Assembly (NCBI RefSeq): GCF_030811595.1
Contig: NZ_JAUSRB010000002.1
Coordinates: forward strand, 6,572,001 to 6,636,000
Direction: 5' to 3'
Source: Streptosporangium brasiliense
GTDB lineage: Bacteria > Actinomycetota > Actinomycetes > Streptosporangiales > Streptosporangiaceae
Length of the DNA stretch: 64,000 nt
Below the pieces are notes generated by a model. It was not told the DNA's origin. It did not search any database and saw only the letters and a list, made by a program, of their open reading frames with translations. The position numbers and the translations under genes were made by a program. Of the stretch, positions 33,276 through 41,763 are shown piece by piece (within the stretch, counting starts at the first letter, position 1; each line of letters begins with the position of its first letter).

Positions 33276-34280
33276 GTGTTGATCGGTGATGTGGCACGGC
33301 GATCCGGGGTCAGCGCCCGCATGCTCAGGCATTACGAATCGCTCGGCCTGGTGCGGCCGACGGGCCGTACCGAGTCCGGCTATCGGGAGTACTCCAGTGA
33401 GGACATCCGGCGGATCTTCCATGTCGAGAGCCTGCGGTCCTTGGGGCTGTCGCTGCGTGACGTCGGGCGCGCGCTGGATGATCCCGGCTTCACGCCCTCG
33501 GAGCTCGTCGACGACCTCATCCGCCAGACGCGAGAACGCATCGCGGCTGAGACGGAGCTGCTCACCCGACTGCGTCGGATCGGCGCCGCGGAACCCGCCG
33601 ACTGGGAGGACGTCCTCCAGATCGTCGCCCTCCTGCATGCTCTGGGGTCGGAGAGCGCCGGCAAGCGCCAGCGCGCGGCCCTGTCCTCCCTCGAAGAGGT
33701 TCCGGTGCCGGTGGAGGCTCTGGTCGAGGCAGTGTTGAGCGAGACGGACCCGAACGTCGCCGGAGCCCTTCGATGGGCTCTGGCGCGATCGGGCGATGAC
33801 GGATTGGCGCTGCTGGCCGAGGGCCTCGGCTCCCCAGCAGCAGCGGTGCGCAAACGCGCCGTCCAGTCCATCGCCGAGATTCCGAACGGTGAGGCGACCG
33901 CGCTGCTGCGGGACGCCCTCACAGACCCCGACATCGTGGTCCGCAGGTATGCGGCTCTGGCACTCGGGGCACGTGGAGTGGCCGACGCGGTCCCGACGCT
34001 CATCGACATGGTCATCGAGGGGACGAATGACGTCGATGCCGCCGATGCGCTGAGCGCGCTGGCGAGTCGTCCCGCGTTGGCGGATCAGATCGCCACCAGG
34101 CTCGTTGATCACCTCCCCCAGGGCACCGTTGAACCGTCCGCACGTCGACGGCTGACACAGGCGCTCGCGGGTATCCCGGGAACAACAGCGTCACGGGCCC
34201 TCGCCGATCTGTCACATGACGAAGACCGTGCCGTTGCGCTTACCGCGACATACATTCTCGGGATACGCGACGCACGATGA
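33276..34280 (+). CDS. MerR-family regulator with a C-terminal HEAT-repeat domain
   Basis: The product is 334 aa from the GTG at 33276. Residues 1-70 form a MerR DNA-binding domain (LIGDVARRSGVSARMLRHYE, then SLGLVRPTGRTESGYREYS) followed by a coiled linker. From about residue 125 the protein consists of HEAT-like repeats (AAVRKRAVQSIAEI, PDIVVRRYAALALGARG, DAADALSALASRP), replacing the usual ligand domain. It likely binds the 19-bp-spacer promoter upstream of the preceding gene. The effector is unknown; repeats suggest control by a protein partner, possibly the neighbouring HEAT protein. Confidence 0.85.
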   Translation: MLIGDVARRSGVSARMLRHYESLGLVRPTGRTESGYREYSSEDIRRIFHVESLRSLGLSLRDVGRALDDPGFTPSELVDDLIRQTRERIAAETELLTRLRRIGAAEPADWEDVLQIVALLHALGSESAGKRQRAALSSLEEVPVPVEALVEAVLSETDPNVAGALRWALARSGDDGLALLAEGLGSPAAAVRKRAVQSIAEIPNGEATALLRDALTDPDIVVRRYAALALGARGVADAVPTLIDMVIEGTNDVDAADALSALASRPALADQIATRLVDHLPQGTVEPSARRRLTQALAGIPGTTASRALADLSHDEDRAVALTATYILGIRDAR

Positions 34281-34384
34281 CGGATCTTCCCTGGGGTGCT
34301 GTGTGCCCTGGACAAGGGGCCCGGCGCCGCCGAGATCCGCGCCGCCGCCTCTGCCGCCGAGCGGGTCGAGAGCGCCGAGCGCGC

Positions 34385-36460
34385 CTACCGACGGCCGTCC
34401 GGGATCGCGGCGGCTCGTTTCCAGGCGGCGTCACGCAGCAGACGCAAGCCGTTGAGGCCGACGATGACGGTGGAGCCCTCGTGCCCGGCCACCCCCAGCG
34501 GCAGCGGCAGCTCACCGAGCAGGTCCCAGGCCACCAGCACGGCGATGAAGGTGGCGGCGATGACCAGGTTGGCGACCACCAAGCGGCGGGCGCGGCGGGC
34601 CAGGGCGAGGACCGCGGGGATGGCGGCCAGGTCGTCGCGGGTGACGACGGCGTCGGCGGCTTGCAGGGTGAGGTCGGCCCCGGAGCCTCCCATCGCGATT
34701 CCGGCGTGGGCGCCGGCCAGGGCGGGGGCGTCGTTGACGCCGTCGCCGACCAGGGCCAGCCGGGTGCCGTGCCGCTGCAGTTCGTGGACGGCGCTGGCCT
34801 TGTCCTGCGGCAGCAGCCCGGCCCGCACCTCGGTGATCCCGGCCTGGCCGGCGATGCGGGCTGCCGCTCGGGGGTTGTCGCCGGTCAGCAGGACCGGGGC
34901 CGTGCCGGTCAGGCTGGTCAGCTGCGCGAGGGCCGCGGGGGCGCCCGCGCGGATGCGGTCGGCCAGGCCGAAGACGGCGACGCTGCGGCCGTCCAGGAGC
35001 ATCACGACGGCGCTGAGCCCGTCGTCTTCGAGCTGGGCCGCCACGGCGCGGGCACGCTTGAGGTCCTGCTCGGTCTCGGCCGTCCCGGTCTGCTCCAGCA
35101 GCCGGGCCGGGCTGCCGAGCTCGACCAGCCGGCCCGCCACCAGGGCGCGGACACCTCGGCCGGGCAGGGCGGCGAAGCCGGTGGCGGCGGGCAGCGGCAG
35201 GCCTCTGCGGCGGGCGTCGGCGACGATGGCGCGGCCCAGCGGGTGTTCCGACCCCTGCTCGGCCGCGGCCGCCAGCGCGAGTAGCCGGTCGGCCTCCTGC
35301 CCGGCCCCTGTCCCGGCCGTGACATCGGGCTCGGCGTCGGGCTCGCTGCCGGGCTCCCCGCCGAGCCCGACCTTGGACAGGACGCGCAGCTGGGCCAGGT
35401 GCGGGCGGCCTTCGGTCAGGGTTCCGGTCTTGTCGAAGGCGACCCGGTCGACGTCGGCCAGCTGTTCCATCACCACGGCGGACTTGACCAGCACGCCGTT
35501 GCGGCCGGCGGTGGCGATCGCGGCCAGCAGCGGCGGCATGGTGGCCAGCACCACCGCGCAGGGCGAGGCCACGATCATGAACGTCATCGCCCGCAGCAGG
35601 CTGTCCTCCACGGAGGTGCCCCACAGCAGGGGCAGCGTGAACAGGGCGAGGGTGGCGGCGACCATGACGATCGAATAGCGCTGCTCGACCTTCTCGATGA
35701 ACAGCTGCGTGCGGGCCTTGGTGGCGCCGGCCTGCTCGACCATGGCCACGATCCGGGCGATCACCGTCTCGCCGGCGGGCCGGGTGACCTGGACGCGCAG
35801 CGCGCCGGTGCCGTTCAGCGTCCCGGCGAACACCTCATCGCCGCTCTGCTTGTCGGCCGGGAGGCTCTCGCCGGTGATGGAGGCCTGGTCGACGTCGCCG
35901 GCCCCGGCCACCACGCGCCCGTCGGCGCCGATGCGCTCGCCCGGCCGTACCACGATGACGTCGCCCACCCGCAGGTCGGCGGCGGCCACGATCTCCTCCT
36001 CACCCGCGGCGGTGAGGCGGGCGGCCTGGTCGGGCGCCAGGTCCAGCAGGCCGCGCACCGAATCCTCGGTACGCCTGGTGGCCACCGCCTCCAGCGCGCC
36101 AGAGGTGGCGAAGATGACGATCAGCAGCGCGCCGTCGAAGACCTGCCCGATCGCCGCCGCGCCGATCGCGGCGACAACCATGAGCAGATCGACGTCCAGG
36201 GTCTTCTCACGCAGGGCCTTCAGCCCGGCCAGGCCCGGCTCCCAGCCGCCGGCGGCGTAACAGGTCAGATACAGCACCCACCAGAGCCAGGCGGGTGCGC
36301 CGGCGAGCTGGGCCAGGCCGCCGGTGGCGAACAGCGCGGTGGCCGCCAGGGCCCAGCGCATCTCCGGCAGCGAGCCCGCTCCCGAGCGCCACCAGTGCAG
36401 CGGCCTGGGTGGTGGCGCCGGGCGCGCGGCGGCGTCGAACGTGGTCAGATCAGTCGTCAC
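34385..36460 (-). CDS. Heavy-metal-transporting P1B-type ATPase (P1B-4/CtpD-like)
   Basis: The product is 691 aa. The P-type ATPase core is complete: TGES in the A domain, SPC in the metal-binding helix (ASPCAVVLATMP), DKTGT phosphorylation site and GDGVNDAPAL. The C-terminal helix carries HEGST. SPC plus HEG(S/G) motifs define the P1B-4 class, which exports Co2+, Ni2+ or Fe2+ across the membrane. There is no N-terminal HMA metal-binding domain. It is divergent from an ArsR/SmtB-type sensor with a palindromic operator between them. Confidence 0.93.
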   Translation of the reverse strand: MTTDLTTFDAAARPAPPPRPLHWWRSGAGSLPEMRWALAATALFATGGLAQLAGAPAWLWWVLYLTCYAAGGWEPGLAGLKALREKTLDVDLLMVVAAIGAAAIGQVFDGALLIVIFATSGALEAVATRRTEDSVRGLLDLAPDQAARLTAAGEEEIVAAADLRVGDVIVVRPGERIGADGRVVAGAGDVDQASITGESLPADKQSGDEVFAGTLNGTGALRVQVTRPAGETVIARIVAMVEQAGATKARTQLFIEKVEQRYSIVMVAATLALFTLPLLWGTSVEDSLLRAMTFMIVASPCAVVLATMPPLLAAIATAGRNGVLVKSAVVMEQLADVDRVAFDKTGTLTEGRPHLAQLRVLSKVGLGGEPGSEPDAEPDVTAGTGAGQEADRLLALAAAAEQGSEHPLGRAIVADARRRGLPLPAATGFAALPGRGVRALVAGRLVELGSPARLLEQTGTAETEQDLKRARAVAAQLEDDGLSAVVMLLDGRSVAVFGLADRIRAGAPAALAQLTSLTGTAPVLLTGDNPRAAARIAGQAGITEVRAGLLPQDKASAVHELQRHGTRLALVGDGVNDAPALAGAHAGIAMGGSGADLTLQAADAVVTRDDLAAIPAVLALARRARRLVVANLVIAATFIAVLVAWDLLGELPLPLGVAGHEGSTVIVGLNGLRLLRDAAWKRAAAIPDGRR

Positions 36461-36470
36461 CGAAGCATCT

Positions 36471-36500
36471 TATATGCGCATTCACGCAGATACGCATATA
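36471..36500. promoter_or_regulatory. ArsR/SmtB-type operator
   Basis: TATATGCG (36471-36478) and CGCATATA (36493-36500) form a perfect inverted repeat in the AT-rich divergent gap, close to the starts of both the P-type ATPase and arsR genes. This resembles 12-2-12 SmtB/NmtR operators. Confidence 0.65.
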
Positions 36501-36525
36501 GTGAGGTTCGAGGTAGGCTTGCCGC

Positions 36526-36936
36526 ATGCACACCTCGCTGCCCGACTTCGACATGCCGAACGAGGAACAGGTGCATCTGGCCGCCGAGTCCTTCCGTCTG
36601 CTGTCCGACCCCACCCGCATCAAGATCCTGTGGGCGCTGCTGCAGGGCGAGTCCAACGTCGCCTGCCTGGCCGAGCTCGCCGACGCCGCCCCCACCGCGG
36701 TCAGCCAGCACCTGGCCAAACTCCGGCTGGCCGGACTCGTCAAAGGCCGTCGCGAGGGCACGTTCGTGTACTACAGCGCCGCCGATGAGCACGTCCGGCG
36801 CCTGCTGTCCGAAGGGCTGTTCCACGCCGACCACCTCGACCGGGCCGGCCACGCTGACGGGGCCGGCCACGCCGAGGCTCGGCTGGACGCGCCGCCGAGC
36901 GGACGGGCGGCCGCGCACGCACACCCCGCACGCTGA
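36526..36936 (+). CDS. ArsR/SmtB-family metal sensor (NmtR/KmtR-like)
   Basis: The product is 136 aa. The winged helix is typical (LAAESFRLLSDPTRIKILWA, then AAPTAVSQHLAKLRLAGLV). The C-terminal part carries several His residues (DEHVRRLLSEGLFHADHLDR and further HADGAGHAEA), consistent with a C-terminal Ni/Co/Zn site as in NmtR or KmtR. Divergent placement next to the P1B ATPase indicates metal-responsive repression. Confidence 0.9.
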   Translation: MHTSLPDFDMPNEEQVHLAAESFRLLSDPTRIKILWALLQGESNVACLAELADAAPTAVSQHLAKLRLAGLVKGRREGTFVYYSAADEHVRRLLSEGLFHADHLDRAGHADGAGHAEARLDAPPSGRAAAHAHPAR

Positions 36937-36961
36937 CCCTTCCAGTCCAGCGGCACGCCGT

Positions 36962-37110
36962 TCACGCGGGCAGGCCTCCGTCGTGGAAGGCCCGCGGCCC
37001 GGCGGCGACGTCGGCGCGGGTGAAGGCGTAGCGGCCCAGGAAGTCGATGCGGTCGTAGGCGATCGGCGACGGCCGGGCACGCATCTCGTCGGTGACGGCC
37101 CGGCACCCCC
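36962..37110 (-). pseudogene. C-terminal relic of a Tn3-family transposase
   Basis: Minus-strand translation reads AVTDEMRARPSPIAYDRIDF followed by LGRYAFTRADVAAGPRAFHD and a stop, matching the C-terminus of Tn3-family transposases (DE..ARLSP...INxLGRYxF). Only about 45 codons remain. It lies between the metal-sensor gene and the chromate genes, marking a past transposon end. Confidence 0.6.
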
Positions 37111-37250
37111 GGGGCTACGACGAGAGGCAGAGCAGCCGTTGATCAGGCGGTGGCCTGGCCGTCGGTCGGGCCGCCGTGCAGGATGCGGTGGCCGGTGGAC
37201 GATTCCCTGTCGGGCCCTCCAACCCCGGTCCGTCGACGCCCCCGATGACG

Positions 37251-37266
37251 TGTAACCATGGTTGCA
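37251..37266. promoter_or_regulatory. Palindrome in front of the chrB remnant
   Basis: TGTAACCATGGTTGCA is an almost perfect 16-bp palindrome ending at the ATG of the chrB reading frame; it may be the operator of a chromate-responsive regulator or of ChrB itself. Confidence 0.45.
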
Positions 37267-37699
37267 TGACTGGGCAGGGGGGTCAGCGGGTGCTGCTGTC
37301 CTACAAGATCCCGCGGGAGCCGTCGTCGCCGCGGGTCGCGATCTGGCGCAAGCTGGAGCGGCTCGGCGTGGCCCGGCCCTGGCTCCGGCCGATGCCACGC
37401 CGTCCGACATGCGCGGCGCGCGGCTGTCCCGCCACGGGCCCGACTGCAGCTTTGAGGCGATCCCGCGCCGCTACGAGCTGACCGATCCGGTGCTGTGGAA
37501 ACTCGCCCGGATCGTGCACGGAACCGGCCTCGACGACGGGCGTTCCGACGCGCCCGAAGCGCCCGGCCTGGACGTGGTGCTGCGCGGGCTGTCGATGGTG
37601 TGCGACGACGAGCGGGGCCTGGAACCGACCGGGCCCGTCTTCGACGGGCTGTATGAGTATTTCCGACGCGCCCTGCCGCAGGGACGGGAGCCGGCATGA
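37266..37699 (+). pseudogene. chrB: chrB-type chromate resistance gene with internal deletion and frameshift
   Basis: From the ATG at 37266 the frame encodes the ChrB N-terminus (VLLSYKIPREPSSPRVAIWR, then KLERLGVARPW). Soon after, the matching C-terminal domain continues in another frame: DMRGARLSRHGPDCSFEAIP, YELTDPVLWKLARIVHGTG, DAPEAPGLDVVLRGLSMV, to a stop at 37699. The middle, including the usual PRPKVDRIACPWLIRRF region, is missing. Intact ChrB proteins are about 300 aa. A product of the second frame alone could start at GTG/ATG codons near 37408, but would be only the C-terminal domain. Its end overlaps chrA (ATGA). Confidence 0.65.
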
Positions 37700-39060
37700 G
37701 CACCGAGACCCATCACGACGTCATCGCGTTCCGGCAGGCGGTGCGGGTCTGGTTTCTCATCTCGCTGCAGACCTTCGGCGGCCCGGCCGGGCAGATCGCC
37801 GTCATGCAGCGCACCCTGGTGGAAGACAGACGCTGGATCGGCCAGCAGCGCTTCAACCACGCCCTCAACTACTGCATGCTGCTGCCCGGCCCCGAAGCCC
37901 AGCAGCTGGCCATCTACGTCGGCTGGCTGCTCAACGGCACCCGCGGCGGTCTGGTCGCCGGCATCCTGTTCGTGCTGCCCGGCCTGCTCGCGCTGCTGGC
38001 GCTGTCGGCCGTCTACATCCTGTGGCAGGACACCGCTGTGGTGACCGCGCTGTTCGCCGGGATCGCCCCGGCGGTGCTGGCCATCGTCGCCCAGGCCGTC
38101 ATCCGGGTCGCCAAGCGCTCCCTGACCCATCCGATCTTCGTCGCCGTGGCGGTGGCCGCCTTCGCCGCGCTCGCCCTGCTCGGAGTGCCGTTCCCGATCG
38201 TCATCGCCGCGGCCGCCCTCGTCGGCTGGAGCGTGCACAAGCTCGCCCCGCACGCTCTCGCGGCGGGCAACGGACACAGCGGGGACGGCGGGCCGGCGCC
38301 GCTGATCCCCGACGACGCCCTGCACCACGCCCAGCCCAGCCTCCGCTCGGCGGCCAAGATCCTGGCCGTCGGGCTGGCCGCCTGGTGGCTGCCGGTGGCC
38401 GCGGTCGCGGCGCTCACCGGAACCGACAGCGTGTTCACCACCCAGGGCCTGTTCTTCTCCGGCACCGCGCTGATCACCTTCGGCGGCGCCTACGCCGTGC
38501 TCGCCTTCGTCGCCCAGCGCGCGGTGGAGACCTATGCCTGGCTGAGTCCCGGCGAGATGGTCCGCGGCCTCGCCCTGGCCGAGACGACGCCTGGCCCGCT
38601 CATCATGGTCGTGCAGTTCGTCGCCTTCCTCGGCGCCTACCGCGACCCCGGCATCCTCCCCCCATGGGCGGCTGCGCTGCTGGGGGCGCTGCTGACCACC
38701 TGGGTCACCTTCGTGCCCTGCTTCCTGTTCATCTTCCTCGGCGCCCCCTACGTCGAGCGGCTGCGCCACAATGCCGCGATCAGCGCCGCGCTGACCGGCA
38801 TCACCGCCGCCGTCGTCGGCGTCATCGCCAACCTCGCCGTCTACTTCGCCGAGCACACCCTGTTCGCCGCCACCCGCACCTGGAGTTGGGGCCCGTTCAT
38901 CATCCAGCTGCCCGACCTGCCCACGATCAGTCCGATCGCCTCGGCGATCACCCTCGCGGCGCTCGTCATGACCTTCGCGCTGAAGTGGCCGGTGCTGCGC
39001 GTCCTCGGCGTCTGCGCCCTGCTCGGCCTCGGCACCGTCCTGCTGGGCGGCCGTCACTGA
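37696..39060 (+). CDS. chrA: Chromate efflux transporter
   Basis: The product is 454 aa with two homologous CHR domains. The first carries LQTFGGPAGQIAVMQRTLVE and LLPGPEAQQLAIYVGWLL; the second carries TFGGAYAVLAFVAQ and ETTPGPLIMVVQFVAFLGA. About twelve membrane segments are expected. It exports chromate by proton antiport or membrane potential. It follows the broken chrB gene and overlaps the convergent MerR gene at the 3' end by 7 bp. Confidence 0.94.
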   Translation: MSTETHHDVIAFRQAVRVWFLISLQTFGGPAGQIAVMQRTLVEDRRWIGQQRFNHALNYCMLLPGPEAQQLAIYVGWLLNGTRGGLVAGILFVLPGLLALLALSAVYILWQDTAVVTALFAGIAPAVLAIVAQAVIRVAKRSLTHPIFVAVAVAAFAALALLGVPFPIVIAAAALVGWSVHKLAPHALAAGNGHSGDGGPAPLIPDDALHHAQPSLRSAAKILAVGLAAWWLPVAAVAALTGTDSVFTTQGLFFSGTALITFGGAYAVLAFVAQRAVETYAWLSPGEMVRGLALAETTPGPLIMVVQFVAFLGAYRDPGILPPWAAALLGALLTTWVTFVPCFLFIFLGAPYVERLRHNAAISAALTGITAAVVGVIANLAVYFAEHTLFAATRTWSWGPFIIQLPDLPTISPIASAITLAALVMTFALKWPVLRVLGVCALLGLGTVLLGGRH

Positions 39061-39830
39061 TGCGGGATGTCGATGCCGGCCGCGCGCAGCTCCGCCTCGA
39101 CCAGCGCGTTCAACCGGGCGATGGACGGCTCCTGGTTCTCTCGGTGGTGGTTGACCAGTCCGTACCGGGCGGCGGCGTCTGACTGGTTCCCGAACCCGGC
39201 CGGCACCGCCAGCACCGCACGGTTGGCCAGCAGCCTGTCGGCCAGCGCGGAGGCCAGCTTCTCGATCCGCGGGTCGTCCGGATCCCAGGACCTCGCATCC
39301 AAGCCGCGCTTGGTCAGCTCGACGAACTCGGGGTCGTCGAGCGAATGTTCGAGCTGGGTCAGGAAGCTGTCGAAGATCGCCGGAATCAGCGCCCGGGCCA
39401 GCACCAGAGCCTCCCGTTGAGTGGCCACGTACTCGGGACCGAAGCCGAGATCGGCGAGTCGGTCCAAGACCGCGCAGGCCCGCTCGGGCAGCAGGACCCG
39501 GTCGCCATGGGCGAGCCGGTGCAGCGTGTCGCGGCGCGCGATCAGGTCCTCGATCCGTTCGCCGAGCCGGCGATGGACGTCGTCCAAGGCGGCGGCGAAC
39601 CGCTCGGGATCGGCGCCGAGCAGGTCACCGATCTCGGCCAGCGGCACGCCGGCCCCAGCCAGGGTCCGGACCTGGACCAGCCGGAGCAGGTCGGCCGACC
39701 GGTAACGCCGGTAGCCGGAACCGTCGCGTTCCGGCTCGGCGACCAGGCCGAGCCGGTGATAGTGCCGCACGGTCTTGATCGTGACGCCGACGAACGTCGC
39801 AGCCTGACCGATCGTGAGCCCGTCTGCCAT
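39054..39830 (-). CDS. MerR-family regulator (TipAS-like group)
   Basis: The product is 258 aa from the ATG at 39830; a longer frame upstream begins with non-MerR sequence. The DNA-binding domain is typical (LTIGQAATFVGVTIKTVRHY, HRLGLVAEPERDGSGYRRYR). The C-terminal domain (about residues 90-258, with FDSFLTQLEHSLDDPEFVEL) resembles effector domains of multidrug-type MerR proteins. It lies tail to tail with chrA. The dyad at 40019 may be its operator. Confidence 0.88.
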   Translation of the reverse strand: MADGLTIGQAATFVGVTIKTVRHYHRLGLVAEPERDGSGYRRYRSADLLRLVQVRTLAGAGVPLAEIGDLLGADPERFAAALDDVHRRLGERIEDLIARRDTLHRLAHGDRVLLPERACAVLDRLADLGFGPEYVATQREALVLARALIPAIFDSFLTQLEHSLDDPEFVELTKRGLDARSWDPDDPRIEKLASALADRLLANRAVLAVPAGFGNQSDAAARYGLVNHHRENQEPSIARLNALVEAELRAAGIDIPHQ

Positions 39831-39834
39831 CGGC

Positions 39835-39993
39835 TCAGCGCACCTCCGGACCGTCGGCGGCTGCGGTCTTGCGAACCGCGTCGGTGACGGCACCGAAGTC
39901 CTCGCGCGGGATCGAGCCGTGGTCGCCGGCGACCTCCGCGCTCACCTTGAGGTATGGGTTGCGAGCAATCACAGGGGCGAGGGTAGCGCGCAT
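39835..39993 (-). CDS. Small protein or gene tail upstream of merR (52 aa)
   Basis: A 52-codon minus-strand frame (MRATLAPVIARNPYLKVSAE ... FGAVTDAVRKTAAADGPEVR) with natural codon use ends four bases before the merR ATG, so the two may be cotranscribed. It resembles the C-terminus of alpha/beta-hydrolase-like proteins (AGDHGSI...DFGAVTDAVR), so it may be a truncated gene rather than an independent small protein. Confidence 0.35.
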   Translation of the reverse strand: MRATLAPVIARNPYLKVSAEVAGDHGSIPREDFGAVTDAVRKTAAADGPEVR

Positions 39994-40018
39994 CTGTTGC
40001 GGCTGGTCGCGACAGGAA

Positions 40019-40049
40019 TTGACCTTGACCTTGGGTCAGGGTGCAGGCT
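40019..40049 (+). promoter_or_regulatory. MerR-type promoter/dyad upstream of the beta-lactamase-family gene
   Basis: TTGACC (40019-40024) is followed by the dyad ACCTTGACC-TTG-GGTCAGGGT (40022-40042, eight of nine pairs) and, after a 19-bp spacer, CAGGCT (40044-40049). This is the MerR promoter layout; the divergent MerR gene at 39054-39830 is the likely regulator and the + strand gene at 40148 the target. Confidence 0.5.
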
Positions 40050-40147
40050 CATCGCATGGCCGCCTCGAAGGGGCCGAGCCACCAGGGCCGCCGTTGGTTT
40101 TCGAGCCGCGCCGGCACCTACTGTCGCGAGATAAGGAATGACCATTC

Positions 40148-41380
40148 ATGATGGGTAAAAGCAGCAGCGGCTTCTCCGAAGCGGGGCTGCGCAGACTGCG
40201 TGAGGTGCTGGCACGGCATGTCGAGTCCGGGAAGATCCCCGGGCTGGTCGCCCTGGTCGGCCGGGGCGGTCAGACGCATGTCGAAGCGCTCGGGACGATG
40301 CGCCATGACGGTGGCGCGCCGATGCGCCGGGACACCATCTTCCGGATGGCGTCCACGTCCAAGCCGGTCACGATGGCGGCGGCGATGGTCCTGCTCGATG
40401 AGTGCCGGCTGCGGCTGGACGACCCGGTGGATCCGTGGCTGCCCGAACTCGCCGACCGCCAGGTGCTGAAGCGGCCCGACGGCCCGCTGGACGACACCGT
40501 GCCGGCGCGGCGGCCGATCATCGTACGGGACCTGCTGACCTCCACGTTCGGGCTCGGAGTGGATTTCGCGTTGCTGGACTCCCCGATCAGGGCAGCGACC
40601 TTCGAGCGGACCGACTACAGCGTGGCGTCCGGGCCGGCGCCCGACCCGGACGAGTGGATGCGCCGCCTCGGCGAGCTGCCGCTGTCGTACCAGCCCGGAG
40701 AACGGTGGCAGTACGACCTCAGCAACGAGGTGGTCGGCGTGCTCGTCGCCAGGGTCACGGGCCGGCCGCTGGAGACGTTCCTGCGCGAACGCGTCCTCGA
40801 TCCGCTGGGGATGAGGGACACCGCCTTCCACGTGCCCGCCGGCAAGATCGACCGGCTGCCGCCCCTCTACGGACCCGACCCGCAGAGCGGAGAGTTCCAC
40901 GTGTGGGACGAGGCGGCGGGGGGAAGGGTCAGCCGGCCTCCGGCGTTCCAGGGCGGCGGCGGTGGGCTGGTCTCCACCGTCGACGACTACCACGCCTACT
41001 TCCGGATGCTGCTCAATGGCGGGACGCACGGCGGCGAACGGATCCTGTCCAGGCCCGCCGTCGAGCTGATGACCACCAACCGCCTCACGCCCGGGCAACA
41101 AGCTGCCCGGGACGCCATGTACAGGAACATCGCCCACATCACGGTCGGCCAGGGGCAGCACGGCGGCTGGGGCTTCGGGATGGCGGTGCGCACCCACCGC
41201 GGCGACTACGCCCCCATCGGCCAGTTCGGCTGGGACGGCGGCAGCGGCACCTCGGCCTACGCCGACCCGGACAACCAGCTCACCGGAATCCTGCTCACCC
41301 AGGTCGGCATGTCCACCCTGGATTCGCCGCGGCTCATCCACGACTTCTGGGCCACGCTCTACCAGGCCATCGACGACTGA
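40148..41380 (+). CDS. Serine hydrolase of the beta-lactamase (class C/esterase EstB-like) family
   Basis: The product is 410 aa from ATG 40148. The nucleophile motif SxxK is S69-T-S-K72 in MASTSKPVT; the second motif appears as WQYDLSNEVVGVLV (Tyr-x-x-Ser/Asn). GGGGGLVSTVDDYHAYFRML and GFGMAVRTHRGD match the C-terminal part of beta-lactamase-related esterases/DD-peptidases. There is no signal peptide, so a cytoplasmic esterase is more likely than a true beta-lactamase. Confidence 0.87.
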   Translation: MMGKSSSGFSEAGLRRLREVLARHVESGKIPGLVALVGRGGQTHVEALGTMRHDGGAPMRRDTIFRMASTSKPVTMAAAMVLLDECRLRLDDPVDPWLPELADRQVLKRPDGPLDDTVPARRPIIVRDLLTSTFGLGVDFALLDSPIRAATFERTDYSVASGPAPDPDEWMRRLGELPLSYQPGERWQYDLSNEVVGVLVARVTGRPLETFLRERVLDPLGMRDTAFHVPAGKIDRLPPLYGPDPQSGEFHVWDEAAGGRVSRPPAFQGGGGGLVSTVDDYHAYFRMLLNGGTHGGERILSRPAVELMTTNRLTPGQQAARDAMYRNIAHITVGQGQHGGWGFGMAVRTHRGDYAPIGQFGWDGGSGTSAYADPDNQLTGILLTQVGMSTLDSPRLIHDFWATLYQAIDD

Positions 41381-41450
41381 CATCGGGCTCGCCCCGATCA
41401 CCGCGTCCGCGCGCACGGCCGCGACCGGAGCCAGGCCGCCGCCGCGCCCG

Positions 41451-41600
41451 CTACAGCCGCAGGGCGCTGAGCATGGTCCTGCGGTCCAGGGCATGGTTGA
41501 GTGCCTGGCGGACCCAGGGGTCGCGCAGGGCCGGGGTGATCTTGCCGCCGCGGTCGAACAGCAAGAGGCCCTGGAAATCGAAAGGGGGGATCCGCTGGGA
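41451..41600 (-). pseudogene. C-terminal relic of a family 5 solute-binding protein
   Basis: Minus-strand translation gives FDFQGLLLFDRGGKITPALR followed by DPWVRQALNHALDRRTMLSA and a stop. VRQALNxAxDR is the signature of peptide-type binding proteins. The upstream part is absent and the stop follows too early, so it is a fragment of an ABC transporter gene disrupted at this locus. Confidence 0.5.
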
Positions 41601-41620
41601 ATGTCGGGGAGCATACACAC

Positions 41621-41680
41621 GGAACTAACCACGTGGTAGGTTTTGCTGAGCCGGAACTTACCACGTGGTAGGTTCTGCCT
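41621..41680. promoter_or_regulatory. Two direct copies of a TACCACGTGGTA-type palindrome upstream of tetR
   Basis: GGAACTWACCACGTGGTAGG is repeated at 41621 and 41653 (32-bp period), each centred on the palindrome ACCACGTGGT (41628-41637 and 41660-41669). They lie about 100 bases before the tetR GTG and are probably its operators, controlling tetR and the GH3 gene. Confidence 0.65.
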
Positions 41681-41763
41681 CCCCGGAGGCGGGGTGGCGA
41701 CGCCGTACCGTGGACAACGGCCCTGATCGGGGCGCCCCGAGCCGCACCCCAGGAGAGACGTAC

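Noticed and set aside
34281..34384. A gene between the MerR-HEAT and P-type ATPase genes
   Set aside because: Only about 100 bases; a coding-like AAEIRAAASAAERVESAERA stretch is too short and continues antisense to the ATPase.
37176..37481. An independent small protein starting before chrB
   Set aside because: It is the ChrB N-terminal frame running past the deletion junction; upstream codons are non-coding.
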